Source: Gymnorhina tibicen (Eukaryota; Chordata; Aves; Passeriformes; Artamidae). From it: a DNA stretch of 64,000 nucleotides. The stretch's first letter is position 1. Every line of letters starts with the position of its first letter. A program made the position numbers and the translations under genes. Under the pieces are notes generated by a model. That model had not been told where the DNA came from. It made no database searches and saw only the letters and a program-made list of their open reading frames with translations. Shown here piece after piece: positions 1 through 13,242 of this stretch. The stretch spans positions 655,871-719,870 of the forward strand of contig VXAZ01003471.1 in NCBI GenBank assembly GCA_013399875.1, in the 5' to 3' direction.

Positions 1-3000
1 AAAAGATGTGATCATGAAATATTTTGGCCTCATCAAAGATGCCCACTCACATTGTTTGTTGTGTGCCTCACACAGGCGTGGGAGATGCCCAGACAGAAAT
101 TTCCAGATGCCTGACTAGGGGCTACATTTTCAAGGGCATTTCTGGACCAAGCAAAGAGACCAAATGAGCAGCAGCACTTTTCAGTAGAACTGCTCGACTC
201 AGTTTCACTGGTTCACTAAATAAATCTTAGGCATTTATATATATTTTTTACTCCTCAAGAAGTAAGCCAGGAGAAGCAGCACAACCCACTGCAGAGCACC
301 AAAATTTAAGTCAGACTCTCTTTCCCTGCCTGTTGTCTCACAGAGAAATGGAGCTTCCCAAAGATCCCAACATACGGATTTACTCTAGTGAATGTTCTTT
401 TTCCTTGTTGGTTGTTTTTTTCTATTGTTATTTTTGGGGGGTGGTTTGGGTTTTTTCCCCTCTTGAACACATCAGCACACTCTGGGTTTGGTGATTAGTT
501 TTATTTTGAATCTTGCTTTTGGTTTGGTGTAGATTTGAATATTTTCTTCACACTTTGCAAAGACTTTGAACACAAGAACAGCATCTCATTCAATTTTAAA
601 GCTGTGGTTTCCTTCCCCTTTTTAACTGTGAATCATGCTGTGATTTACAGTGGCACATATTCAGAAAACTGGGCCAAGGCTTTTATAACTGGATGTTCCT
701 AAAACCCCGTTTAAATTTTCTACAGGGGAATTCCGGGGCAGTGAGAGTTTCTTAAAACTAGAATTTATTTAAGAGACTGAGGAGAAACCCAGGAGATTAA
801 TTTTATGCCCTGGTGTTGGAAATCTTAGCCTAGATTCACATTTTAATTCATCTGTCAGCACAAGCTCTGGGTAATGCAGAATTTCACTTTTTCTTTCCCT
901 CCCACCTGCTCATGAAACCTCAACTAACAATTCCACCTCCTTTTCATTAGGAGCCTGGCACTTCTCAAAGGACTCAAGCTGCATGAAACTGTCCCTGTGA
1001 AAGCTGAAACCAGGAGAAAATGCCTGAGCTTTCAGATTTCATTGCAGAACCAAAAAATCGAGTTCATTTTGCTGCAATTCAGCATGTCTCAGGAGCCAAG
1101 GCGAAGATTTCTGTGAAACTGTGCTCAATTTAAAGCGAGTGTAAATGGAGGTGGTAACAGGGAATAGGCACAGGCAATTCTAGTTTCCTGGGCAGTCTCA
1201 AAGTTTAACACAAAAATTTTAATATAATATAGCTGAACTGTAAACTGCAAAAGGTTTTATGTATCAGCATTTTGAACTGCACCTAAAAAATAAGTGGAAA
1301 GAAAACAAAATGTTGAACTATGATAAATATTTTCAAGGAAGAAGGCTGTTGTCTTCTGTCCTGGTTGGATATAATTTTAGCCTTCATTCAAACTGAGGAT
1401 CTCTGCTTTACCTTTCTTGGGTAAAAAAAAGCTATTGGATGTGTGAGAATGCAGTGGAAATCATCTGTGGGAAATGCCAGAGATCAACTCATAAAACCTT
1501 CTCAAAATAAAATAAACTCAATGTCTCCTTTAGCTCTGGCACCAGAGTTGCTGCCTAAGCCCCAGGAAATTCTGGCTCCCTTCATCAAGGGGTTAAAAGC
1601 CACCATGCTGGGAATAGTACATATTCTGCTCTTTCCTTTTCATACTCCCTGATGGTTAATGACATCCAGTCCCATCTGGGTAACAAGCACCATAAACAAA
1701 CATATCCACCAAAGAGTGTTGCCCAGACAATCGTCTTTGATGAAAACCAATTCCATGATGTTCACATTACAGGCCTTCTTAAGCCAGTCACTCATTTCTG
1801 GAGATTTAGGCTTCAGAAGTTTGAAGACAAGTGTGTATAAATGCAATTACTAATGCAACACTTCTGCTACAGTGTCACTGGTGTTTTCCACCTTTCTTCC
1901 ACACTTCCAACAGGTGCCATGCTTTCCAAGCATTGGAAGGCTGGCCACATTCACAGGCCTTTCACAATAATATGATCTTGAGAGCTTTGGATAACAAACC
2001 ACCCATCACTGGTGGCACACAAGGACAGAAAATGGTGGGCTGGGGGATGTGGGGACAGCTGCGACAAATCTGAGCTCCACAAACCTTCATTTCTGCCCCA
2101 ACTCACTCTGTGGCAGCTGACAAACTCACAGGCTGGGGTCCCTGAAGTATGTAAACTAGGGAGAAGTTAATTCCCCATCAGGCTATCTGATTTTTTGCAT
2201 TTTCCATGATGGAGTCTAAACAGGTAAGTATTTCTACATCTTTTCCAAGTATTTCCCCTTGAACAAAATACAAAAGCACACAAAAAAACCATCCTCAAAC
2301 TGAACCAGTCCTTTGTCCCTGTTTTCTGTCTTCTGTTTCCCTTATCCTTTTTCTCTTAACTTTGATATTTGGCTATCCTAATCATACCAACGTGGGTTGA
2401 AGGACTCCTAGGCCTAAAGCTTCTTTTTTTCTAAGCAAGGATTCAAACATCACCCTGGGCCTCCAGCTCCCAGGCTGTTTTTTGTAGGTCTTGCTTCTCT
2501 GTAGGAACAGCTAATGTGTATTTTGTGAATGGACTGCTATTCTTTTTCTTACTTTATTAAGGTTTGCATGTTTTTTGTGGTATTCTGGTGTTGAAAAATC
2601 TCTATGCTAGATCATATTTTGATACTGAAAAGTACCTACCCTGGGTGTCCAGGCTGTATCCTATTTTCTCATTTGCTTACATCCAAGCCCCCAAAAAGCT
2701 TTATGCTAAGACCAAGAAAAGCAGTATTCCAGAAGAACCAGCTACCTTACTTCTAAAATAGCCATCAGATGGTGTCTGATTCTAAAGTGCTCTTTTTTTT
2801 CATATTTGGGAGAAAAGTCTCTGTGAGTAAAGTAATACAACATATCAGGAAAATATTACAATTTTACGTATATTTCAACCTCTCATTACAACAAGGGTAT
2901 TTTTATCCAGAATGTGATCACAGCCTGTGATTTCATCAAAGAGAACCAAATCTTCTGCTATGTAGCACGACTCCCTTGGTTATCTCTGTGGCACGTGCTC

Positions 3001-6000
3001 TCTGCTCCCAGTGACCAAGTTCCCAGACTGTCCCGTGCGACAGCACACTGCCAAGAGATTCTTGGACTTCCCTGCCCGTTCCTGTAATGCCCCCTGTGGA
3101 CTTGGTGGCAGCAGATCTGTCCACACAGAAGACCCAAAAATAAATAACGCTCACAGATCAAGCTGAGCAGCAAACTTGCATTAGTCAGTGACCAAAAACA
3201 ATAGCCAAAAGGAAAAGCTATTAAAACCAGATGAATTCTTGCTTTGCAGGCCACTGGCTACAGAATGGCTTTTTCCCTTCCCATTATTTCCCAGAGCCAG
3301 GTGTAGGTGTGGAGGAACTGAGGCCTGGATCTCATTGTGAGGATATTGAGGGAAGAGTGTAAAAAACCAGGGTTTCAGCACACTGCTAAAAGGAAAGCAG
3401 TAAGAGAAAGGCCACTAACTGTCCATAATGCTCTGAAGACATTTTGAAGGATGTTACATTGAGACCAGTATCAGCATTATATAGATGAAGGCCCTGGGCA
3501 GCACCTGGTTGATTTTCACCGTGACTTAAATTATCCAAGCCCTCTTTTCTCCCAGCATCCATTCCTGCTGAGAAGCCTCATATAAGAACTTGATTTCTCT
3601 TCAAAGGGTAATTTTTTTGTGCCTGTCAGGACCATGGCCTCAGAGACGAGGCAGGACTGGAAGAGAACTTTAGGGTATATGGGCAGACAGTGCAAAGAGT
3701 TGCAAATGCCAGGCAGTATCAGAGCTCTGTCTTTGGCTTTAGCTCCCTTTGAAACACCTGGACATCTGCAATAATTTCCACTGCAAAGCAAATCAAGTCC
3801 TGCAAAAACCCACAGGGCTGGGGAGGAACTGAGAATTCCTGAAAGTTTGAGGAGGGATTTCTTTTATGGAAAGATGTGTTGCACAAGGTGAGTTGCCTCA
3901 TCATATCTGGCACTGGCTCACAGTTGAAGACATCAAGGAAACTGGGAGCCAAAAAAAAATAACTCTACTGCTTTGTTTCTATATCTGCTCCTCCAGTTAA
4001 AATACCAGCCTTAACTGTGGGTCAGGCAGGTGAGTAGCAGAGTTTAACAGAGATGCCAAGTCACACTAGGCAGGACAGAAAAAAATGGAATAACCAAGAG
4101 CTGGGACAACATAGAGCCATTTTTTGGGTGTTGAGAAACACCACACTTAAGATATTACAGAGCAAGGCCTCTCTCTCCTTAACAAGCCTTCGTCTAAATA
4201 CCGCTTGAAGGGGCTGCATCTGGTGGATGGATGGTACCAGTTTACCAAGCAATGGTGCAAGAGGGAGGGAATGGAAGATAATGGCCATGGGTACTGGGGC
4301 ATCTCTTCCCAAAATTGTTTCAGCAACTATGGCAGCTGAAAAAAATCCCTTAGTTTTCCAACGTCCTTCAAAAGATCTCCATGAAGCACATAGTGTGTTA
4401 TTCTGTTTGTCCATACTGGCAAGATGAGACACTGATCTTACCCTGCTAGAATGTGTAGAAAACCAATATCCTGTGGTAAAGCTTCAGCCTTATGCTTCTC
4501 TTTTAATATAAGCTGTCGTTACTGAACCACAGTATTACCCAGATCTGTTTTACATGAGTCCTTGGCAAGGCAATGTCAGCTGTGCTTAATAAACAAGGTC
4601 TGCATTTATCGATTCAACGATATTGTAAAGGGTGAAGTGTCATCTGGTGTTACTAGAACATCAAACCTGCACATCAGATGCAAGACAACCATCAGTTGCT
4701 GGAGGGCTGCATTACCAGCTAACGCAGAAGGAAAAACAGCATGTGAAATGTCCATGAAAAACCCAGCTCCCAGCTTTTGAGTAAGAAATTTATTTCCTCT
4801 GTGACCAATCTTCCATCCCCCAAGCTGGAATGACATCATGGACCTATTCTTCCTTCATGACAGCATCTAGTGTAGACTGGTTGTCCAATTCTGTCTTGAC
4901 CACAGTTCCCTGGGGTACCCCTCTCCATCCCAGACCCACTGAATGAAGCTGTTGTCTCCATGCTGCTTCTGTGCAGGAGTCATAGGGGTGCTTGTCACTG
5001 GATTTATTTTCTTCTATCTTCTTTTTCCAGCAACCAGTGGTGAATTTCACTTGAAATAATACTTTGTTCTTTGGTTTTCCTGAAGAATGTATCAGAGACA
5101 GAAGTCTCTATGGCATCAAGGAAGCAAGATGATAGAGCTGATGGGTAATTTCTTTGTATTCAGGATGTTTCATCCAAAGCATCTGTTCACACTAGTATTC
5201 TTCCAAGCCAAAGTTCTTGCAGCCTCTGCCTCAATTCCACAGAATGTTCCTGAAATACAAGGCCTTTATCTGCAGTCTTGCCCAGAGAGTCTGTTTACAA
5301 GCAGGGTACAGACAAACCCAGGACAACCTATGAAAATAAATGTCAAAGCAAGTGTACGTACCATGGAGCTCACACCAGCTCTCCATAACCAGACAATTAA
5401 TCCCCAGTGAAACTCCTGAGAACACCTTCAAAGAACATGGGAAACCCCCAGCTTTGAGGAGGGTACAGTTTCCCCCAAAAATGTTGGTTTGCTTTATGTC
5501 TGGTTCAAGCCAAAGCTGGTGTTCTGCACACACATGTGCAAATCCCCGTGAAAAAGAAATGTCACATTTTTGGCCAGGTGTCCCAGTGAGATAAATCAGA
5601 AGTAAAATAGCACCGATGCTAGACGTAGAAACAGGAGTGTTACTCCTGTAACACCATAAAAGCATCTTGATTTGGAGCTCCATGTATACCCTGCCCTGGC
5701 ATCTTTGAGGAAGAATCTCATTTTTCCTTACATTCCTGACCTACCCTGTTACAGACCTCAGCCTGCTTCTTTTGCAGAGACCTTTTTAAGGGGCTGAGTC
5801 AAATTGTCCAGAGATGTCAACAAGTTGTGAGAGGCAGGCTCACACTGGCAGCAATTACCAGAGGGCAATGATCAATGGGGGTCTTTTGTTAGCATTACAG
5901 GATCACTATTGACTCAGGAAGGAAGTGCCCCCATGGTTTAGGCTGAGCTGAAATGGACAGGCAGCCTTGCCCTTGGCTGCTCACAAGCCACTAACCTACA

Positions 6001-7865
6001 CTTATCTCATTAATTATTCCTGTCCAAATGGCAGCGATCGTTATGATCCACAATCAGCTGAGGAAGAAGAGGTCACAGCAAACACAGAGGCTCCATTTAC
6101 CAATCCAAGGCATGCATCCTTTCTCTTATTTACATCCAAAGTGTTGTACGACACCGGTGCTGTTCCTTTGACAAACAGGTAACAACACATGACAGCCACA
6201 CCAGCTCTCTGCAAAAAAAAAAAAGGGTAGTGCTTACATGTTTTTCCACTTATAGAAGTAAAACTACAAGACACAGTGACCTTGCTAATTGCATAGATGG
6301 GGAGGGGGGAATAGTGTTCACATTCCAGTGCACCCGGATTGCCTTGATCTCACATACTCCTATCCCAAACTATGGCCGGAGCCATCAATGGTTTACAAGG
6401 CACTCGATGCACAACCCCGTTGCTTCAAAAGTATAGTTTGTGCAAGGGAATTTATAGGAAGAAAATACATTTGACAGGAATAAAAGACATTTGAGGGATG
6501 AGGGCTTCTGGATGGAAGGATGGAGTCTCCTATTAAAGTCACCTTGCGCTGCTGAGGGATAAATCACTCCCTCGAACATATTGCAGTCTGTTGTAAAGGC
6601 AGATGATTAGTATGACTGAGAATGAAACCACACTCTGTTCTTACCCCCCACTGTGTTATTTTTCTCCCTTGCACTGAATTGTTCAAGCCACAGCATTTTA
6701 AATCAAGCCCTGATTTAAGAAAGGGAAGAATATACAAAAGGAGCAGTATATTCTGAACACACCCTGCCCTTCAAGCTTATTGCTCCCCAGCCAGTTCAGA
6801 AAGAGGAAAATCACGAGCCCCAGAGGAAACCTTACAAATGTGCACTTGCAAAGTGAAGTTTGCCACGTGTACTCAGCTGGGAAGGGAAAAGTCCCCAGCA
6901 CCTCTGTTCAACACCCTGAGCCCTCGGGGAGAATGCATTTGCAGCATTTGGTTGCTGTGCCCCTCTCTATCCTGATAACTAACCAGGGAACAGCAGACAG
7001 CCTCAGGAGTTTCAGGACATAAAGAAAGGCCCCCACCAGGAAGCCATTTCCTTCTCCAAACTGCATTTGTGCAGAAGGGGTTTTTTCCTCTCTTTCTCCC
7101 CTCAGGGGGGATAAAATATGGAAAGAAGGGACTGTCAACATCTGCTCTAGATTTTTATTTTAACTCCACTGATTTATTTTCAAGATTCTTATCCAGTGCC
7201 TATAGCTTAAGCAGTCTGTATTTGCCTGACAAACAACTGTCAGACCCAGTACTGTCTGTTGAACAGAAATGCCATCAGCCTTTGACTGAAGCATTTGCAG
7301 TGGGAAAGATCAAGAATTTACAGACTGGGTTTATGCCAGACTCTACTGCACCAAAAGCATCTTACAGCCATCTTCCACAGCCTCGAGAAGTGACTGAGAG
7401 ATGCAAATGGTTCTTTCCTACAGCAGTCTGCAACAGCAATCGGATGGGAGATGGCAGAAGGAGAGGTGATGATCACGGGCTCTGAGGAGCAGCACTGGTT
7501 TTCGAACACTCCCCACTCTGTGGTCTGCTAGCAAACAGCAAGGGAGTTTAGCAATTGCTACGGTACTGCTATAGCAGTACAAAAACTGGTGCTAAAAACA
7601 CCACTCAGTGTCTGTATTCGCCTGCGAAAAGAGGTCCCATTTTCAAAATGTACATAGGGGAATTTACCATCACCTGCTGGGTCAGGGCTAATGCTGACCA
7701 AACCCTGTTACTTCTGTTTAAGAGAAACCCATTCTCCCACAGCCAAAACTAGCAGCTTTTGTTCAGGGCACAAGAGATCAGGGATTTGTTATTCACACTT
7801 CTACAAAGCACTCATGTTCAGCAAGAGATGATCCTTCTCCTGGTTATCTTCCAGACACAGACCTC
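1..7865. other. intergenic, no gene recognised
   Basis: Unique, moderately AT-rich DNA. Seen: a T/G-rich patch at 405-470, a run of 12 A at 6213-6224, and a perfect donor-like CAG/GTAAGTAT at about 2221-2231 with no supporting exon. The longest open frame is minus 5231-5683 (150 codons), which has no domain and is within chance expectation for this length. No transposon or RNA gene recognised. Confidence 0.6.
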
Positions 7866-8012
7866 TTGGTGGGGGTCCATCTCTTCTCCCAGCTAACAAG
7901 CAGTAAGACAAGGGGAAAAAACCTCAACTCATGCCAGGGAAGGTTTAGATTGTATATTAGGAAAAATTTCTTCACTAAAAGAGTGGTCAAGAAGTGGGAC
8001 CCTTCCCTGACA
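7866..8012 (+). mobile_element. CR1 LINE fragment
   Basis: Matches the avian CR1 region near the end of ORF2 and start of the 3' UTR, recognised by GGGTCCATCTCTTCTCCCA and by TTAGATTGTATATTAGGAAAAATTTCTTCACT (7946-7977, written here in two conserved halves). Plus orientation. The 3' tail is missing: the match fades after about 8010. An old, 5'- and 3'-truncated copy with many substitutions and no coding capacity. Confidence 0.85.
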
Positions 8013-11006
8013 CTAAGGATGTCTTCTGCCCTCCCAGCTGCCATGTTGCCTCATCAAGACTTTTCTCTACGCATTTCCATGGGCTGTGAGTGCCCATGGG
8101 CAGTGATCTCAACAGACAAGGTAAACAGCCACCACTGGACAGCACTTCAAACTGATGGTGGCTAAAGGACCAAGTTACACAGAAGCATATCCACAGAAAT
8201 CATTTTAGTAACAACAGGCTGGCTGGGGCAGCCATGGTGATGGTGGGGTGAACATGCTTTCTGTCAGGGCAGCCACCGTGGCTTGGCCAACTCCTCTACC
8301 TTGGCAGAGGGTAGCTAGCAGAGCAGGGCTGCTGCCACAGCTGGGCAAGCCACAGCCCCTGGCAAAGCCCTGTCAGCAAGTGGCCACGTCCCCATCAGTG
8401 AGAGCCCAGTGGCTGGAGGGGCGAAAGCTCAGCCGTGCTCCCAAAGCCATGCTGTGCTACACTCTGCACACCGCTGAGCCTGTTTACATAAAGCCATTTC
8501 TTGTTTTCCTTTCCAGAAAGAGCACTGCCAATCGCTGGAGGCAGATGTGTTTATCAAGAAGTGTATCTCAAAGCCTGACATGAGATCTGCGGCCTCTGGT
8601 GCAGCTGAAAAACTCTGTCAACACCTTGGAGAGAGCAAGCCAGTGGGGCCAGCGGGGAACCAGCCGGGGCTGCAGTCCTGCCAAAAGCTACAAGAGGAGC
8701 TCAAGCCAAACAAACCTTTTCCATGCCCTCTGTTCAGTATCTAGTGGGGGCGTCAAAACCACAAATCAGCCAGTTCTTACGTGAAAGGAAAAGCCTTTTT
8801 TTACTATTATTTTTTAACCTCTCCCCCTCATTTGGAGACCTGCTCTGCCCTTAAACCTGTGAATATATCACTGTATTAGGTCTGAAAGTTTATGTCAGAG
8901 GGATGTTGAAGTCTGACCATGCTGAAGATTGCCTGCTTAGGAAATAAAACACCCTTCTAGGGATCGCTGCACTTGATGATCAGCCTGAATAAAAAAAATA
9001 CTGAGGGGCAGAGTAAATCCTTCAAGCAGAGACCTGCTGGGTAGGGGAAGGGGGTGAGTCACGGGTTAAAGAGACGTTTTGTGAATGTTTTCAGGCTCTG
9101 TCTGCTGCTCCTGAACTGCCACTTCAGGTAGAGCAGTTTCTGGAGGAGCAGAGGGTCACGGAAACCCTCATCACAGGATGGGAGTCGCCCGCAGCCCTTG
9201 GGGTGTCATTGCAGTCTGCACACCACGATGGGTTCTTCCACCTCCTTTTCCAGAAGCACCAGCTCTGGAAGCAAGAAGGAGAAAGACAGATAATTTGGAG
9301 AAAACTAATTTCACAGACCTATGGAAGGAAAGAGAAAAAGAAGGAAGACAAGAAAAAGAATTAAAGAAATCCTGCTTTACAGTGAAATGCAGTTCCTCTG
9401 AGTTACATGGAAAATGTTGTCCATATCTGTGCAAAATTCCACTACACTTATTGCTTATCTGGTAATCATCAGTCAATTACATTTGCACTCAGCTAAACTT
9501 CCTGAGGCAGAGAAATCTTAAAATCACCTCTTTTGTAAATCTCTCTTCTCCACAACTCTTCACTCCGGCACCTTCTCCATCCCTCCTCCTTCCTGGGGCT
9601 CTGTGACTTGTGCTGGGCAAGGTGCCCAAAGTGGGCTATTGCAGCTCCCCGTGGGAGAAGCATAGCTGGCATTCCAGGGGACTCATGTCCTTGAAGCCTT
9701 CAAAAATGACAAATAGCTGGGGAAAAAAAAAGTGCACACACACACAAAAATGCCACAACTTCCACAATTATGTACTTAGGAGAAGATTGGGGTTGTATGT
9801 AGACAGGTACAGTCCTGGCCCCCATGCATTTTCCAAAATCCCTGAGGCTGGATTCAAGGATGGAAAAGCTACTTTCTCAATCCCCTTTCATTTGGAGCAC
9901 CTCAACCTTCCTCTCTATGGGTGTATGACGGGGACACATTCCCCACCACTCCTGGTCCAGAGAGGAAAGCACAGCTCCCCAGTTCACCCCTGGACAGGAC
10001 ACATCCTAGCCTGGCCACAATAACAGTCCCTGGACTATGCTTCTTACACTTCATGTAAGGCAATTTGAAGGTGCTCTTCTCTGAAGCTTCCTGTTGCTGC
10101 TTAGTTTATAACATGAGTATAACAATAAGCAAATCCTAGTTATTCCTTGCTTGTGAGCACATGGAAGAAACTGGACAGGAAGATATCTTGTGACATCTGA
10201 TATCACCAGTGGGATCTAAACAGGCAACAAAGACATGAAAGAAAGATTCATTTTTATAGACATCCTGTGGAAGTGCAAAGCATAGTGTTTCTCCTTGCAT
10301 CCACTGGGCTTGCAGGATTCTCACCTTTGGGCCACCAAGTTTTCCTTGCCTAGATAAAGGTACAGAGCATATGGCTAAACTTTCTCATTTGCAGTATCCT
10401 ATTCTCAGCAGCAATTTCAAGATGGTTTCCATACTTAGTGTCTCCCCAAACTACTTAAGTCTTACCTAAATCTATTTGGATGGTTCTGACAGGCTCGGGG
10501 AGAACCATTTCTGAAGTTCAGGCTCATGAGAAAGACAGCTTTCTGGTTCCTCCTATAATGCATGGTTTTAGTTATTTTCCAAACCAAAAACCCCAAACGC
10601 AGGGTTTTTTACCCTTCGGCTCCCCCTTCCTGCCATTCGAAGCTTTTGCATCGACCACAGTACTCATTCCCATGTACCCTCCAAGAGCTGCAACTTAGAA
10701 TCTTCACACCAAATGAATTTCTGTTTACAGTCTCACAGTTGGTCGTAATGAGAGGGGCTTCCCAAATTCAAAAAAATCAGCATCTGCCTCTGGCCTGTAT
10801 TTTCCACTTAATATCTAGGAAAAATACAGCAACAGGACCATATTATCAAAAAGTATATGAAAACTTTTTTCCAGAGTTTATTCAGAAGCTACCCAAACAC
10901 TGTACATTAGGTTCCATGACAGGCTTTTTGTTGGCAAACAGATAAGGAACACAGTGGGATAGATTTCCCAAATGGGCTAAATCAGCACCATTCCCTTGAC
11001 TCCATT
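8013..11006. other. intergenic, no gene recognised
   Basis: Unique sequence after the CR1 fragment. A short CA repeat occurs near 9735-9748. Open frames such as plus 9610-10023 and 10562-10945 (137 and 127 codons) show no motif or codon pattern I recognise. Nothing further seen. Confidence 0.55.
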
Positions 11007-11074
11007 CACATAGTACAAGTCTGGCCTGAGATATCTAAGACACATAGTACAAGTCTGGCCTGAGATATCTAAGA
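11007..11074 (+). repeat. perfect 34-bp tandem duplication
   Basis: Bases 11007-11040 are repeated exactly at 11041-11074, followed by a few bases of a third start (CACA). No base differs between the copies, so the duplication is recent or an assembly artefact. The unit contains AGATATCT. No gene is affected. Confidence 0.95.
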
Positions 11075-12784
11075 CACAGGCACCATGACCAGGAGTTAAA
11101 TTAGAGTCTGCAATTCCCATTAGTATTTCCTGTAATAGGAATCTTTGCTGGAACTGCCATATCTTGGTGCTTCCTGAAGTACAAGCAATTATTGGGGATG
11201 TCAGGAAAAAATCCTTCGGGATAGAGTCATGCACATACCTACTTGGGCACACTAGGCACACCTCTGCTGGGAGCCTGGGTTATTTTTCTGGGTAATGACA
11301 CACTGAATGTCTGCTTTTCAGGATGATATTTTGTGCACGTAGATGACAGCACAGGCAAAATATCAGGATAGTCATTTTATCTGGCTGGTTGACAATGGGG
11401 CTTGCAACGTCCAAACCGAAACACGTTATCCTTTGGAAAGATCACATCACTGCCAATAAGAAAAACATTCAAAACCGCTTATCAGCCAGGCTTGGAGTAA
11501 GGCCAGAGCACTCTGCAGCAGAGGACTTTCTTTGCCCATACATCGCATCATCTCTGTTATCAGCCACTTCTCTGCAAGCTCACAGTGAGTCTTCTCATAC
11601 TCCCTCTGCATCCAGTTCACCAAGGCCCAGAGGAGGAGGATGAGAAAGCATCTGAGCTTCTTTGCTGAGTGTTTCCTGTTTCATTATTTTCTTTGTTTTG
11701 AAAAAGAGAAGAAAGAATCTGTCTTGAATGTCATGTATAGAGACTCTGGCTCTGAGACTGCTGCAGTGCTCCTATTCAGCTCCAAGCATCCCCACGCTCA
11801 ATGGCCTTTTATCCCCCGATCACTGACATGACAGGAACTGCGGTTACCATGTCACCAGCAGCTATTGCAGGCTCAGAGGGATCAGGACCTTCAGCCACAG
11901 GTTATGGACTCAATACATACTCACAGAGTCCCCTGAGCTCCATGATCACTCAGACCTGGCAATGTAACCTTTGGAATGCATCTGCCCGCTCCAGCACACC
12001 ACTTACTTTATACAGCAAGCACAAAATCTAAACATTTGACCATTTTTTTTGTACACTGTTAGAAGAAACAATTTAAATTTCAGCCAATTTATTTTATCTT
12101 TAATGAACTACAGTTTTGCAAGAGCACTGTGAAATCACTGACAAAACATTGGGTCCCTTTTACCTGCTCTGGCACACAAATCACAGTTAAAATTATGCAG
12201 ATTTTTTTTTTTTTTTTAATGCGAGAATTGTTTATTCTAGGGTTGTCTACTTGATCTTGTCACTCCCTTGGAGATGGGTAAGTCACCTACTGGTGGTCCC
12301 CAACCAGAGCTTATGAGCAGGTTGCTGGTGAAAGTGCCAACAGAAAGCAACTGGGCAAATTTGCCTTTTGCAGCCATTTGGGGCCTCAAAACTCCATTAC
12401 ATGAGCAATACTGAGAACTCGAAGAAGCATCAAGCTGGACAAAATGGACGAGTTAGAAAATTAAAATGAAAACCCACAGAAAAGACATTCCACTGTATAT
12501 CCACTCCAATTTGTGTATCCATTGCCTGCTTTGTCTTAAAAGCTCTCTTCTGAATTAAATGCACATGTTTTCCCAGGATTTCGTAAGACTCCACAATTGC
12601 ATTTAGACAACAGCAAGACAGCCCTCAGATTTTCCAGCATTGTCTTACTGTTTTCTGTGAGGGAAGCAATGTGAAAATCTTCCCAAACCAGCTGTAAAAA
12701 CTTTAAAAATTTGTCTTGGTATTTTTCAAGCTGTGGAAATGTTTTGGTTTTTTTAAAGGGATTAGTTCCCTTGTTATGGCTAGA
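11075..12784. other. intergenic, no gene recognised
   Basis: Unique sequence with a run of 17 T at 12202-12218. No coding, RNA or transposon signature seen. The right end grades into the CpG-rich cluster. Confidence 0.55.
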
Positions 12785-13050
12785 AGTATCGGGGCACGGG
12801 TGTGGAAAACAGCGCATGTTTTTCTTTACGGGAATGCGGCTTCTGCTCACCCAAATTTTCACCAGCTTTCCCACTGTATTAAACAAACCCATTGCCTCAG
12901 CGGAAAACCGTCCGGCAGCCTCGCAGGGGAAAGGAAAAGTGCTGGAAACGGGGACGTGCCGCTCCCCGGTGTCTGCTGCCCTCCGGTGGCCGCGCGAGTG
13001 TTCGCGGCGTGGGGCACAGGCGGGGACACGGGCGCGCACAGACGGCTCAG
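12785..13050. promoter_or_regulatory. small CpG-rich block
   Basis: Short CpG-dense patch beside the TA-rich microsatellite at 13064-13242. Many CG dinucleotides occur at 12900-13045. Open frames run through it on both strands, but their peptides are compositionally biased and match no family I know. It may be the left outlier of the CpG cluster that continues at 15.3-22.2 kb. No clear core promoter motif is seen. Confidence 0.4.
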
Positions 13051-13063
13051 ATTTTTCGCACGG

Positions 13064-13242
13064 ATCTACATATACATATGTACGTATAAACGTGCACACA
13101 TATGTACATACACATATATAGGCATATAGATGTGCATACACGCGTATATAGACGTATGTGTATATATATATATATTTATACGTGTGTGTATATATATGTA
13201 TATATATATGTGTGTATATAGATACATAGATATATAAATAAA
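13064..13242. repeat. TA/TATG-rich microsatellite
   Basis: About 180 bases of alternating pyrimidine-purine repeats of the TATA, TATG, CATA and TGTG types with interruptions, directly next to a CpG-rich block. The Tyr/Ile/His-rich open frames across it on both strands are repeat translation only. Confidence 0.9.

Noticed and set aside
5231..5683. 150-codon minus-strand frame, the longest in ordinary-composition DNA at the left side
   Set aside because: A rough estimate from stop-codon frequency predicts a few open stretches of this size by chance in 64 kb over six frames. No domain, signal or conservation evidence.
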